This document shows, in pieces, positions 35,549-46,732 of a stretch of 64,000 nucleotides of DNA. Made by a program: the position numbers and the translations under genes. Under the pieces are notes generated by a model. The model was not told where the DNA came from, made no database searches, and worked only from the letters and a program-made list of their open reading frames with translations. Numbering within the stretch: the stretch's first letter is position 1; every line of letters begins with the position of its first letter. Source of the stretch: Azohydromonas australica DSM 1124 (GTDB lineage: Bacteria > Pseudomonadota > Gammaproteobacteria > Burkholderiales > Burkholderiaceae_C); the NCBI RefSeq assembly GCF_000430725.1, contig NZ_KE387207.1, positions 253,706 to 317,705 of the forward strand, read 5' to 3'.

Positions 35549-35578
35549 GGCGTTGAGCGCCCTCCACGGGAGGCGCGC

Positions 35579-36940
35579 ATGACCATGCTGACCCTGCGCG
35601 AGGCGCAGGCGCTGCTGCCCGGTTCCACCCTGGTGGGTGCGCCGGACACGGTGCTTTCGCGCGTGCACACCGACACGCGCAGCCTGCAGCCGGGCGACCT
35701 GTTCGTCGCGCTGCGCGGCGATCGCTTCGACGGCCATGACCACTTGGGCGCCGCGCGCGGCGCCGGCGCGGCGGCGGCCATCGCCCAGCGCGGCCTGGCC
35801 GAGGCCGGCCTGCCCGGGCTGCTGGTGGACGACACCCTGGCGGCGCTGCAGGCGCTGGCCGCCGGCTGGCGCGCGCGCTTCGCGGCGCTGCCGCTGATCG
35901 CCGTCACCGGCAGCAACGGCAAGACCACCGTCACGCAGATGGCAGCGGCCATCCTGCGCGCCTGGCTCGCCGATGCGGCGCTGGCCACGGCGGGCAACTT
36001 CAACAACCACATCGGGCTGCCGCTGACGCTGCTGCGGCTGCGCCCCGGCCACCAGGCGGCCGTGGTCGAGCTGGGCATGAACCATCCCGGCGAGATCGCC
36101 GAGCTCGCGCGCATCGCGCAGCCGACGGTAGCGCTGGTCAACAACGCGCAGCGCGAGCACCAGGAGTTCATGGCCTCGGTGGAGGCGGTGGCGCGCGAGA
36201 ACGGCAGCGTGATCCAGGCGCTGGGCGCGGACGGCTGCGCGGTGTTCCCGGCCGACGACGCCTTCAGCGGCCTGTGGGCCGAGCTGGCCGGCGCGCGGCG
36301 CGTGCTGCGCTTCGGCCCGGGCGGCGAGGTGCAGGGCCAGGCCCAGTGGCTGGCGGACCACTGGTCGGTGGCGCTGGACACGCCGCTGGGCTCGGCGCGC
36401 CTGGTGCTGCGCATGCCCGGCGAGCACAACGTGCGCAACGCGCTGGCCGCGGCGGCCTGCGCGCTGGCCGCAGGCGCGCCGCTGGCGGCGGTGGTGCAGG
36501 GCCTGGAGGCCTTCCAACCGGTGGCCGGCCGCTCGCAATTGAAGAAGCTGCTGCGCGGCGGCCGCGAGCTGCCGCTGGTGGACGACAGCTACAACGCCAA
36601 CCCCGACTCCGTGCGCGCCGCCATCGAGGTGCTGGCCGCGCTGCCCGCGCCGCGGGCGCTGCTGCTGGGCGACATGGGCGAGGTGGGCGAGCAGGGCCCG
36701 GCCTTCCACCGCGAGGTGGGTGCGCTGGCGGCGCAGCGCGGCATCGAGACCTTCTGGTGCGCGGGCACGCTGTGCGCGCACGCGGCCGAGGCCTACGGTG
36801 CCGGTGCGCGCCATTTCGCCTCGGCGGACGACCTCGCCGCGGCGCTGCCGCAGCTGGGCGAGGCCGCCTCGGTGCTGGTGAAGGGTTCCCGCTTCATGCG
36901 CATGGAACGCGTGCTGCCGCTGCTTGGGGAGGTGCGCTGA
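35579..36940 (+). CDS. murF: UDP-N-acetylmuramoyl-tripeptide-D-alanyl-D-alanine ligase MurF
   Basis: A 453-residue Mur ligase that completes the pentapeptide precursor. The substrate domain has TDTRSLQPGDLFVALRGDRF. The ATP loop is AVTGSNGKTTVTQM (about 113-126), followed by NFNNHIGLPLTLL and ELGMNHPGEI. The third domain starts DDSYNANPDSVRAAIEVL. The ATG at 35579 follows GGGAGG; a second ATG lies two codons on. Its stop overlaps mraY. Confidence 0.96.
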   Translation: MTMLTLREAQALLPGSTLVGAPDTVLSRVHTDTRSLQPGDLFVALRGDRFDGHDHLGAARGAGAAAAIAQRGLAEAGLPGLLVDDTLAALQALAAGWRARFAALPLIAVTGSNGKTTVTQMAAAILRAWLADAALATAGNFNNHIGLPLTLLRLRPGHQAAVVELGMNHPGEIAELARIAQPTVALVNNAQREHQEFMASVEAVARENGSVIQALGADGCAVFPADDAFSGLWAELAGARRVLRFGPGGEVQGQAQWLADHWSVALDTPLGSARLVLRMPGEHNVRNALAAAACALAAGAPLAAVVQGLEAFQPVAGRSQLKKLLRGGRELPLVDDSYNANPDSVRAAIEVLAALPAPRALLLGDMGEVGEQGPAFHREVGALAAQRGIETFWCAGTLCAHAAEAYGAGARHFASADDLAAALPQLGEAASVLVKGSRFMRMERVLPLLGEVR

Positions 36941-38121
36941 TGCTGCTCCTGCTCACGCAATGGCTGGCCGAGCTGTACCCGGAGCGCCTGGGTTTCCTGC
37001 GCGTGTTCCAGTATTTGACGCTGCGCGCGCTGCTGGCGGCGATGACGGCGCTGCTCATCGGCATCGGCTTCGGCCCGCTGGTCATCCGCAAGCTCGCCGA
37101 GCTCAAGATCGGTCAGCCCATCCGCGAATACGGCGTCGCGGCGCACATGGTCAAGAGCGGCACGCCCACCATGGGCGGCGTGCTGATCCTGCTGGGCATC
37201 GCCGTGTCCACGCTGCTGTGGTTCGACTGGGCCAACCGCTTCGTGTGGATCGTGATGATCGTCACCTTCGGCTTCGGCGCCATCGGCTGGGTCGACGACT
37301 GGCGCAAGGTGGTGCGCAAGGACCCGGAGGGCATGCGGTCGCGCGAGAAGTACTTCTGGCAGTCCGTGATCGGTCTGGTGGCGGCGCTGTACCTGGCCTT
37401 CAGCGTCAGCGAGACCTCGGCGATGCGCGTGATCGAGCTGTTCATGCGCTGGGTGGGCAGCGGCTTCTCCAACGACCTGCCGCCCAAGGCCGACCTGATC
37501 GTGCCTTTCTTCAAGACCATCAGCTACCCGCTGGGGGTGTTCGGCTTCATCGCGCTGACCTACGTGGTGATCGTGGGCGCCTCCAACGCGGTGAACCTCA
37601 CCGACGGCCTGGACGGGCTGGCGATCATGCCGGTGGTGATGGTGGGCGCGTCGCTGGGCGTGTTCGCCTACGTCACGGGCAGCGCGGTGTACAGCCGCTA
37701 CCTGCTGTTCCCCTACATCCCCGGCGCCGGCGAGCTGCTGGTGTTCACCTCGGCCATGGCCGGGGCGGGGCTGGCGTTCCTGTGGTTCAACGCGCACCCG
37801 GCCGAGGTGTTCATGGGCGACGTGGGCGCGCTGGCGCTGGGCGGGGCGCTGGGCACCATCGCCGTGATCACGCGCCAGGAGATCGTGCTGGCGGTCATGG
37901 GCGGCGTGTTCGTGGTCGAGGCGCTGTCGGTCATGGCCCAGGTGGCGTGGTTCAAGTACACCAAGAAGCGCTTCGGCGTGGGGCGGCGCATCTTCCTCAT
38001 GGCGCCGCTGCACCACCATTTCGAGAAGTCCGGGTGGAAGGAGACGCAGGTCGTCATCCGGTTCTGGATCATCACCATGCTGCTGTGCCTGCTGGGCCTG
38101 GCCACGCTGAAGCTGCGCTGA
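36940..38121 (+). CDS. mraY: Phospho-MurNAc-pentapeptide translocase MraY
   Basis: A 393-residue polytopic enzyme of about ten membrane helices that makes lipid I. Conserved motifs are GTPTMGGVLILLGI, the Asp pair in WVDDWRKVVRKDP, the NAVNLTDGLDGLA loop, GDVGALALGGALG and the cytoplasmic PLHHHFEKSGW. The length is usual for betaproteobacteria. ATGA overlap with murF. Confidence 0.97.
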   Translation: MLLLLTQWLAELYPERLGFLRVFQYLTLRALLAAMTALLIGIGFGPLVIRKLAELKIGQPIREYGVAAHMVKSGTPTMGGVLILLGIAVSTLLWFDWANRFVWIVMIVTFGFGAIGWVDDWRKVVRKDPEGMRSREKYFWQSVIGLVAALYLAFSVSETSAMRVIELFMRWVGSGFSNDLPPKADLIVPFFKTISYPLGVFGFIALTYVVIVGASNAVNLTDGLDGLAIMPVVMVGASLGVFAYVTGSAVYSRYLLFPYIPGAGELLVFTSAMAGAGLAFLWFNAHPAEVFMGDVGALALGGALGTIAVITRQEIVLAVMGGVFVVEALSVMAQVAWFKYTKKRFGVGRRIFLMAPLHHHFEKSGWKETQVVIRFWIITMLLCLLGLATLKLR

Positions 38122-38130
38122 GACACGGCC

Positions 38131-39897
38131 ATGAGCACCACCGCTTCCACTTCTCCCATGGCCGACCTGCAGGGCGTGCAGGTGCTGGTGCTGGGCCTGG
38201 GCGACTCGGGCCTGGCAATGGCGCGCTGGTGCGCCGCGGAGGGCGCGCGGGTGCGCGTCTGGGACTCGCGCGCCGAGCCGCCGCAGGCCGCGGCGCTGCG
38301 GGCCGAGTGGCCCGAGGTGCCCGTGTTCCACGGCGAGCTGCTGCCGACGGAGCAGCTGCAGGGACTGCAGCTGCTGCTCAAGAGCCCGGGGCTGTCGCCG
38401 CAGGACGCGCGCATCGAGCCGCTGCTCACCGCCGCGCGCGCCATCGGCGTGCGCATCGAGGGCGAGCTGGGCCTGTTCGCGCGCGCGCTGGCCGCGCTCA
38501 AGGAGCGCCACGGCTACGCGCCGCGGGTGGTGGCCATCACCGGCACCAACGGCAAGACCACCGTCACCTCGCTGACCTCGCTGCTGCTGCGCCGCTGCGA
38601 GCTGCGCGTGGCCACCGCCGGCAACATCGGCCCGACGCTGCTGGACACGCTGTCGCAGGCGCTGGCGCAGGAGACCTTCCCGCAGCCGCAGGCCGAGGCC
38701 GACGCCGCTGCTGCCGCTGAGACGGCCGAGGCTGCCGAAGCTGCCGTCGGGGCACCGGCGCAGGACGGCGAGGGCGCTGCCGCCGAGGCTGCCGCGTCCG
38801 CCGCCGTGGACCTGTCCGCGCCCGATGCGCCGGCGCTGCCGCCCCCGCCGCCGCCCGCGCCGGTGTTCTTGCACCTGCCCGAGGCCTGGGTGCTGGAGCT
38901 TTCCAGCTTCCAGCTCGACGGCGTGCAGGGCTTCGAGCCCGATGCGGCGGTGGTGCTCAACGTGACGCAGGACCACCTGGACTGGCATGGCGACATGGCG
39001 GCCTACGCCCGCGCCAAGGCCGCCATCTACGGCCGCGACGCGGTGATGGTCGTCAACCGCGACGACCCGGCGGTGGAGGCCATGGTGCCGCCGCCCACGG
39101 TGGTCAAGGCCGCGGTGCGCGGCGGGCGTCCGCGCGTGGTCTCGCGCCGCGTCGTGCACTTCGGGCTGGACGTGCCGCGCGTTCCCGGCGACTTCGGCCT
39201 GATCGAGGAGCGCGGCGTGGCCTGGCTGGTGCGCGCGCAAGGCGACGAGGAGCCGGTGGGCCCGCGCCGCCGCCGCGACGAGCAGCCTGAGATCCGGCTG
39301 CAGCGCCTGATGCCGGCGGATGCGCTGCGCATCCGCGGCCGCCACAACGCTGCCAACGCGCTGGCCGCGCTGGCGCTGGCGAGCGCCGTCGGCTGCCCGA
39401 TGGGCCCGATGCTGCACGGCCTGCGCGAGTACCGCGGCGAGCCGCACCGCGTGGAGCCGGTGGGCATGGTCGGCGGCGTGGAGGCCTTCGACGACAGCAA
39501 GGGCACCAACGTCGGCGCCACGGTGGCTGCGCTCAACGGCCTGGGCTCGGACCGCGACCCAGCCAAGCTGCTGGTGATCCTGGGCGGCGACGGCAAGGGC
39601 CAGGATTTCGCCCCGCTGGCCGAGCCCGTGGCGCGCTACGCGCGCGGCGTGGCCCTGATCGGGCGCGACGCGCCGGCGCTGCAGGACGCGCTGGCCACCA
39701 CCGAGGTACCGATGCAGCGCTTCGACACCCTGGAGGCGGCCACCGCCTGGTGCTTCGGGCAGGCGCGCGAGGGCGATGCCGTGCTGCTGAGCCCGGCCTG
39801 CGCGAGCCTGGACATGTTCCGCAACTACGCGCACCGGGCCGAGGTGTTCGTGGCCGCGGTGGCTGCGCTGGCCACCGAGCGAGGGGAGTCGCTGTGA
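38131..39897 (+). CDS. murD: UDP-N-acetylmuramoylalanine-D-glutamate ligase MurD with a large insertion
   Basis: A 588-residue ligase that adds D-glutamate, about 150 residues longer than the E. coli enzyme. The N-terminal domain has VLVLGLGDSGLAMARW. The ATP loop is ITGTNGKTTVTSL (GTNGKTT at 138-144), later motifs are LELSSFQLDG, NVTQDHLDWHGDM and the third-domain FDDSKGTNVGA, and SPACASLDMF is near the end. Residues of about 185-244 are an Ala/Glu then Pro-rich insertion ending PPPPPPAP, placed between AGNIGPTLLD and the ELSSFQ strand. A second extension of about 60 residues surrounds RRRRDEQPEIRLQRL. Neither touches a catalytic motif. Confidence 0.95.
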   Translation: MSTTASTSPMADLQGVQVLVLGLGDSGLAMARWCAAEGARVRVWDSRAEPPQAAALRAEWPEVPVFHGELLPTEQLQGLQLLLKSPGLSPQDARIEPLLTAARAIGVRIEGELGLFARALAALKERHGYAPRVVAITGTNGKTTVTSLTSLLLRRCELRVATAGNIGPTLLDTLSQALAQETFPQPQAEADAAAAAETAEAAEAAVGAPAQDGEGAAAEAAASAAVDLSAPDAPALPPPPPPAPVFLHLPEAWVLELSSFQLDGVQGFEPDAAVVLNVTQDHLDWHGDMAAYARAKAAIYGRDAVMVVNRDDPAVEAMVPPPTVVKAAVRGGRPRVVSRRVVHFGLDVPRVPGDFGLIEERGVAWLVRAQGDEEPVGPRRRRDEQPEIRLQRLMPADALRIRGRHNAANALAALALASAVGCPMGPMLHGLREYRGEPHRVEPVGMVGGVEAFDDSKGTNVGATVAALNGLGSDRDPAKLLVILGGDGKGQDFAPLAEPVARYARGVALIGRDAPALQDALATTEVPMQRFDTLEAATAWCFGQAREGDAVLLSPACASLDMFRNYAHRAEVFVAAVAALATERGESL

Positions 39898-41132
39898 AAG
39901 CCCTGCTGAGCCGGCTGCGGGGAGCGCGCGCGACGGCGCGCGAGTACTCGCTGCCCGTGCGCGACTTCGTGCGCACCGCGCCGGCGCAGCCCGCGCGGCT
40001 CTCGGGCTTCGACCAGGGCCTGCTGTGGGTCACGGTCGGGCTGCTGGCGCTGGGGCTGGTGATGGTCTATTCGGCCACCGTGGCGCTGCCGGACAACCCG
40101 CGCTTCGCGCGCTACACGCCCACGTACTTCCTGGTGCGGCACCTGGCCGCGCTGGGCATCGGCTTCGTGGCCGCGCTGCTGGTGGTGCAAGTGCCGGTGG
40201 CGCAGTGGGAGAAATGGGCGCCCTACCTGTTCGTGGGCTCGCTGGTCGGGCTGGTGGTGGTGCTGATCCCGCACGTGGGCCTGTCGGTCAACGGCGCGCG
40301 GCGCTGGATCCCGCTGGGGATCATGAACTTCCAGCCCAGCGAGGCGGCCAAGGTCGGCATCGCCATGTACGCCGCGAGCTACATGGTGCGCAAGATGGAC
40401 ATCAAGGAGCGCTTCTTCAAGGCGGTGCTGCCGATGGCCGTGGCGCTGGGCGTGATCGGTGTGCTGCTGCTGGCCGAGCCCGACATGGGCGCCTTCATCG
40501 TGATCGCCGCCGTGGCGCTGGGCATCCTGTTCCTGGGCGGCGTCAACGGCCGCATGTTCTTCCTCAGCGTGGCGGTGCTGGTGGGCGCCTTCGTGCTGAT
40601 GATCGTGTTCAGCGAATTCCGCCGCCAGCGCATCTTTGCCTACCTCGATCCCTGGGACGAGAAGTACGCGCAGGGCAAGGCCTACCAGCTCACGCACTCG
40701 CTCATCGCGCTGGGCCGCGGCGAGCTCACCGGCCAGGGCCTGGGCAACAGCGTGGAGAAGCTGCACTACCTGCCCGAGGCGCACACCGACTTCCTGCTGG
40801 CGGTGGTGGGCGAGGAACTGGGCTTCGTGGGCGTGGCGATCGTGGTGTGCGCCTTCTTCTGGCTCACGCGGCGCATCTTCCACATCGGCCGCCAGGCCAT
40901 CGCGCTGGACCGCGTCTTCGCCGGTCTGATGACGCAGGGCGTCGGCATCTGGATGGGCGGCCAGGCCTTTATCAACATGGGCGTGAACCTGGGGCTGCTG
41001 CCCACCAAGGGCCTGACGCTGCCGCTCATGAGCTACGGCGGCTCGGCCATTCTGATGAACCTCGTGGCGCTGGCGCTGGTGATGCGGGTCGACATCGAGA
41101 ACCGCGCGCTGATGCGGGGAGGCCGCGCATGA
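39894..41132 (+). CDS. ftsW: Septal peptidoglycan polymerase FtsW
   Basis: A 412-residue SEDS-family glycosyltransferase with about ten membrane helices that polymerises lipid II at the septum. Motifs include MVYSATVAL in the first helix region, NGARRWIPLG with FQPSEAAKV, LLAEPDMGAF, the substrate loop AHTDFLLAVVGEELGF and LMSYGGSAILMN. The GTG start at 39894 overlaps the murD stop (GTGA). The cytoplasmic N-terminus is about 45 residues. Confidence 0.96.
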   Translation: MKALLSRLRGARATAREYSLPVRDFVRTAPAQPARLSGFDQGLLWVTVGLLALGLVMVYSATVALPDNPRFARYTPTYFLVRHLAALGIGFVAALLVVQVPVAQWEKWAPYLFVGSLVGLVVVLIPHVGLSVNGARRWIPLGIMNFQPSEAAKVGIAMYAASYMVRKMDIKERFFKAVLPMAVALGVIGVLLLAEPDMGAFIVIAAVALGILFLGGVNGRMFFLSVAVLVGAFVLMIVFSEFRRQRIFAYLDPWDEKYAQGKAYQLTHSLIALGRGELTGQGLGNSVEKLHYLPEAHTDFLLAVVGEELGFVGVAIVVCAFFWLTRRIFHIGRQAIALDRVFAGLMTQGVGIWMGGQAFINMGVNLGLLPTKGLTLPLMSYGGSAILMNLVALALVMRVDIENRALMRGGRA

Positions 41133-42201
41133 GCCGCCACCTCGTCATCATGGCGGCGGGCACCGGCGGGCACGTGATCCCGGGCCTGGCCGTGGCGCGC
41201 GAGATGCAGCAGCGCGGCTGGAGCGTGAGCTGGCTGGGCACGCCCGCCGGCATGGAGAACAAGCTCGTGCCGCCTTCGGGCATCACGCTGGACCGCATCG
41301 GCTTCAGCGGCCTGCGCGGCAAGGGGCTCGTGCACACGCTCACCGGCGGCATGCGGCTGCTCAAGGCCTTCATCGAATGCCTGGGCATCCTGCGCCGGCG
41401 CCGCGCCGACGCGGTGCTGGGCATGGGCGGCTACGTCTGCTTCCCCGGCGGCATGATGGCCGCTGCGCTGGGCAAGCCGCTGGTGCTGGTCAACGCCGAC
41501 GCGGCGCTGCTGCTGAGCAACAAGGCGCTGCTGCCGGTGGCCGACGGCGTGGCCTTCGGCTTCGACGGCCAGGCCGCGACGGCGACGAAGCACGCCACCG
41601 TCACCGGCAACCCGGTGCGCACCGAGATCGAGGCGCTGCCCGCGCCCGAGGCGCGCTTCGCCGGGCGCCAGGGGCCGCTGCGCGTGCTGGTGGTGGGCGG
41701 CAGCCTGGGCGCCAAGGTGCTCAACGAGACGCTGCCCGCGGCGCTGGCGCTGATGGACCCGGCGCAGCGCCCGCTGGTGACGCAGCAGACCGGCACCGCC
41801 CACATCGACAGCGTGCGCGCCGCCTACGCCCAGGCCGGCGTGCAGGCCGAGCTGCTGCCCTTCATCGACGACATGGCCCGGCGCCTGGCGGACTGCGACG
41901 TGGTGCTGTGCCGCGCCGGCGCGGTGACGGTGAGCGAGCTCTGTGCCGCGGGCGTGGCCAGCATCCTGGTGCCGCTGATCGTCAGCACCACCTCCCACCA
42001 GCGCGACAACGCCGCCTACATGGCGCAGCACGGCGCCGCCATCCACCTGCCGCAGTCCGAGCTCTCCCCCCAGGCGCTGGCGCAGCGCCTGGCGTCGCTG
42101 GAGCGTTCGCAACTGCTGGCCATGGCGCGGCAGGCCCGCGCCCTGGCCCGGCCGCGCGCTGCCGCGCGCGTGGCCGACACCATCGAAAAGCTCGTCAAGA
42201 C

Positions 42202-42205
<4 letters not shown>
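41129..42205 (+). CDS. murG: UDP-GlcNAc:lipid I GlcNAc transferase MurG
   Basis: A 358-residue GT28 glycosyltransferase that converts lipid I to lipid II on the inner face of the membrane. It has the first glycine loop MAAGTGGHVIPGLAVA, GMENKLVP, GMGGYVCFPGGMMA, VVGGSLGAKVLNE, and the UDP-GlcNAc site CRAGAVTVSELCAAGVASIL. ATGA overlaps with ftsW and murC. Confidence 0.97.
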
Positions 42206-43608
<1,403 letters not shown>

Positions 43609-43628
43609 GGCGAGGGAGGGGCACAGAC

Positions 43629-44588
43629 ATGAACGTGAAATCACTGGGCAAGGTGGCGGTGCTCATGGGTGGCGAGTCCGCCGAGCGCGAGATCTCGCTG
43701 CTGTCGGGCAACGGGGTGCTGCAGGCGCTGCTGTCGCAGGGCGTGGACGCGCAGGCCTTCGACCCCGCGCAGCGACCGCTGGGCGAGCTCAAGAGCGAGA
43801 GCTTCAGCCGCTGCTTCATCGCGCTGCACGGGCGCCATGGCGAGGACGGCACGGTGCAGGGCGCGCTGGAGCTGCTGGGCATTCCCTACACCGGCTCGGG
43901 CGTGATGGCCAGCGCCATCGCCATGGACAAGGTGATGACCAAGCGCGTGTGGGCTGCCGAGGGGCTGCCCATGCCGCGCCAGGTGGTGCTGCGGCGCCAG
44001 GACTGCAGCCCCGAGCGGCTGGCGGCGGTGGTGGCCGAGCTGGGCCTGCCGCTGATCGTCAAGCCGCCGCACGAGGGCAGCTCCATCGGCATGACCAAGG
44101 TGGAGCAGGCCTCGCAGCTGGCCGCCGCGGTGGAGCTGGCGGCGCACCACGACAGCGTGGTGCTGTGCGAGGAGTTCATCCAGGGCGCGGAGCTGACCTG
44201 CCCGGTGCTGGGCGAGGGCGATGCGGCCCAGGCGCTGCCCGTGATCCGCATCGTGCCGCCGGCCGCCGGCTACGACTACAACAACAAGTACTTCACCGAC
44301 GAGGTGAAGTACCTCGTGCCCAGCGGGCTGGACGCCGCGCTGGAGGCCCGGATCCAGCAGATCGTGCTGTGCGCGTACCGCGTGCTGGGCTGCCGCGGCT
44401 GGGGCCGTGCCGACCTGATGCTGCGCGAGAGCGACGGCGAGCCCTTCCTGCTGGAGATGAACACCTCGCCGGGCATGACCGGGCACTCGCTGGTGCCGAT
44501 GTCCGCCCGTGCCGCGGGCATCAGCTACGAGCAGCTGTGCCTGCGGCTGCTGACGCAGGCGGCGCTGGACGGCGGCGCGCGGGGCTGA
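43629..44588 (+). CDS. ddlB: D-alanine-D-alanine ligase
   Basis: A 319-residue ATP-grasp ligase making D-Ala-D-Ala for MurF. MGGESAEREISLLSGNGV lies at the N-terminus, then the substrate serine region YTGSGVMASAIAMDK. The KPPHEGSSIGMTKV loop follows, and GWGRADLM with LLEMNTSPGMTGHSLVPMSA is near the end. The ATG at 43629 (MNVKSLGKV) is preferred over an upstream reading from 43605 that overlaps murC. Confidence 0.95.
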   Translation: MNVKSLGKVAVLMGGESAEREISLLSGNGVLQALLSQGVDAQAFDPAQRPLGELKSESFSRCFIALHGRHGEDGTVQGALELLGIPYTGSGVMASAIAMDKVMTKRVWAAEGLPMPRQVVLRRQDCSPERLAAVVAELGLPLIVKPPHEGSSIGMTKVEQASQLAAAVELAAHHDSVVLCEEFIQGAELTCPVLGEGDAAQALPVIRIVPPAAGYDYNNKYFTDEVKYLVPSGLDAALEARIQQIVLCAYRVLGCRGWGRADLMLRESDGEPFLLEMNTSPGMTGHSLVPMSARAAGISYEQLCLRLLTQAALDGGARG

Positions 44589-44607
44589 AGGGACGGGACA
44601 CAAGACC

Positions 44608-45420
44608 ATGGTTGCCCGAGCAATGGCCCCGCTGCCGCCTGACGTGCGGCTCACGAACGCGGTGGCCAGCCTGATCTACACGCTGGTGGTGCTGGGGTTG
44701 CTGGCCGCGGCGGCGCAGTGGGCGTCGCGCTTGCCCCTGTTCGCGCTGCGCGTGATCAGCGTCGAAGGCGAGATCGAGCGCAGCACCCCGGTGCAGCTGC
44801 GCAACGAGGCCGTGCCGCAGCTGCGGGGCAACTTCTTCACGCTGGACCTGCAATCCGCGCGCGAGGCCTTCGAGGCGCTGCCCTGGGTGCGCCAGGCGGT
44901 GCTGCACCGGGTCTTCCCCAACCGGCTGGAGGTGCGGCTGCTGGAGCATCGCGCCGCGGCGATCTGGGACGGCGGCGAGGAGGGCGGCGACCGGCTCGTG
45001 AGCACGCAGGGCGAGATCTTCGAGGCCAACGTCGGCGACGTGGAGGACGAGGGTCTGCCCGTCTTCGAAGGCCCCGAGGACGGGGCCGCGCGCATGCTGG
45101 GGATGCACGCGCGGCTGGCGCCGGTGTTCGAGCCGCTGGGCGGCATCCGGCGCCTGAAGCTCAGCGCGCGCGGCTCCTGGAGCGTGGAGGTCGGCGGCGG
45201 CGGCAGCGGCAGCGGTGCCGCGCATGTGGAGCTGGGCCGCGGCAACGACGTGGACGTGGCCGCGCGCAGCGAGCGCTTCGTGCGCACGCTGGCGCAGGTC
45301 ACGGCCCACTACGAGCGTCCGCTGCAATATGCCGACCTGCGTCACAAGGACGGCTACGTGGTGAAGCTGAAGGGCATCTCGACCACGCTGCCCGCAACGG
45401 CGGCGAAGAAATCCAAATAG
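44608..45420 (+). CDS. ftsQ: Cell division protein FtsQ
   Basis: A 270-residue bitopic divisome protein. The membrane helix is at about residues 19-38 (SLIYTLVVLGLLAAAAQWAS). The POTRA domain follows (FALRVISVEGEIER, then LPWVRQAVLHRVFPNRLEVR). The beta domain carries a Gly/Ser-rich insert near residue 200 (VGGGGSGSGAAH). It sits between ddlB and ftsA as is normal. Confidence 0.93.
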   Translation: MVARAMAPLPPDVRLTNAVASLIYTLVVLGLLAAAAQWASRLPLFALRVISVEGEIERSTPVQLRNEAVPQLRGNFFTLDLQSAREAFEALPWVRQAVLHRVFPNRLEVRLLEHRAAAIWDGGEEGGDRLVSTQGEIFEANVGDVEDEGLPVFEGPEDGAARMLGMHARLAPVFEPLGGIRRLKLSARGSWSVEVGGGGSGSGAAHVELGRGNDVDVAARSERFVRTLAQVTAHYERPLQYADLRHKDGYVVKLKGISTTLPATAAKKSK

Positions 45421-45434
45421 AGGGCAGGCAGGCA

Positions 45435-46664
45435 ATGGCCAAGGAATACAAGGATCTGGTGGTCGGGCTGGACATCGGCACCGCCAAGGTGATGGCGGTG
45501 GTGGCCGAGGTGCTGCCCGGAGGGGAGCTGCGCGTGGCGGGGCTGGGCGTGGCTTCCTCGCACGGGCTCAAGCGCGGCGTGGTGGTCAACATCGACGCCA
45601 CCGTGCAGAGCATCCAGCAGGCGCTCAAGGAGGCCGAGATGATGGCCGACTGCAAGATCAGCCGCGTCTACACCGGCATCACGGGCAGCCACATCCGCGG
45701 GCAGAACTCCACCGGCATGGTGATCGTGCGCGACAAGGAGGTCACGCCGGTGGACGTGGCCAGGGTGGTGGAGACGGCCAAGGCCATCAACATCCCCAAC
45801 GACCAGAAGGTGCTGCTGGTCGAGCCGCAGGAGTTCGTGATCGACGGGCACGAGGTCAAGGAGCCCATCGGCATGAGCGGCGGGCGCCTGGAAGTGAAGG
45901 TGCACATCGTCACCGGCGCGCAGAGCGCGGCGGAGAACATTGTCAAGTGCGTGCGCCGCTGCGGGCTGGAGGTGGAGCAGCTCATGCTCAACCCCAGCGC
46001 CTCCAGCGCGGCGGTGCTCACCGACGACGAGCGCGCTCTGGGCGTGGCGCTGGTGGACATCGGCGCGGGCACGACCGACGTGGCCATCTTCACCGGCGGC
46101 TCGATCCGCCACACGGCCGTGATCCCGATCGCGGGCGACCTCATCACCAGCGACATCGCCATGGCGCTGCGCACGCCGACCAAGGACGCCGAGGAGATCA
46201 AGGTCGAGTTCGGCGTGGCCAAGCAGCTGCTGGCGGACCCGGCCGAGCAGGTCGAGGTGCCGGGCCTGGGCGACCGCGGCCCGCGCATGCTCTCGCGCCA
46301 GGCGCTCGCGGGCGTGATCGAGCCGCGCGTGGAGGAGATCTTCTCGCTGGTGCACCAGGTCATCCGCGACAGCGGCTACGAGGAATTGCTCTCCAGCGGC
46401 ATCGTCATCACCGGCGGCAGCGCCGTGATGCCGGGCATGGTGGAGTTGGGCGAAGACATCTTTCTGAAACCCGTGCGCAAGGGTCTGCCGACTTATCACG
46501 GCGCCCTGCATGACATGGTGGCCAACCCCCGGTCGGCCACCGTGATGGGTTTGCTGGAGGAGGCACGCCTGGCCAGGGCACGCGGCATCAAGGCCGCGGC
46601 GCAGGCCGGGAGCGTGAAAACAATGTTTGGTCGCGCACGCGACTGGTTTCTCGGGAATTTTTGA
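45435..46664 (+). CDS. ftsA: Cell division protein FtsA
   Basis: A 409-residue actin-like ATPase that ties FtsZ filaments to the membrane. Phosphate 1 is VVGLDIGTAKVMAVV, the 1C domain includes VYTGITGSHIRGQNS, phosphate 2 is LVDIGAGTTDVAIF, adenosine binding is VITGGSAVMPGM, and a C-terminal amphipathic membrane-targeting helix ends RARDWFLGNF. It starts 14 bp after ftsQ. Confidence 0.97.
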   Translation: MAKEYKDLVVGLDIGTAKVMAVVAEVLPGGELRVAGLGVASSHGLKRGVVVNIDATVQSIQQALKEAEMMADCKISRVYTGITGSHIRGQNSTGMVIVRDKEVTPVDVARVVETAKAINIPNDQKVLLVEPQEFVIDGHEVKEPIGMSGGRLEVKVHIVTGAQSAAENIVKCVRRCGLEVEQLMLNPSASSAAVLTDDERALGVALVDIGAGTTDVAIFTGGSIRHTAVIPIAGDLITSDIAMALRTPTKDAEEIKVEFGVAKQLLADPAEQVEVPGLGDRGPRMLSRQALAGVIEPRVEEIFSLVHQVIRDSGYEELLSSGIVITGGSAVMPGMVELGEDIFLKPVRKGLPTYHGALHDMVANPRSATVMGLLEEARLARARGIKAAAQAGSVKTMFGRARDWFLGNF

Positions 46665-46732
46665 CGCTGGGCTATCGCAGGCAACCCGGCTGTGTCAACC
46701 TAGGAACAATTGCACATCAGGAGGTGCAAACC

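Noticed and set aside
36793..39834. A 1013-codon minus-strand reading opposite mraY and murD
   Set aside because: It is an antisense shadow of well-identified genes, full of His/Arg/Gln runs and lacking a ribosome-binding site.
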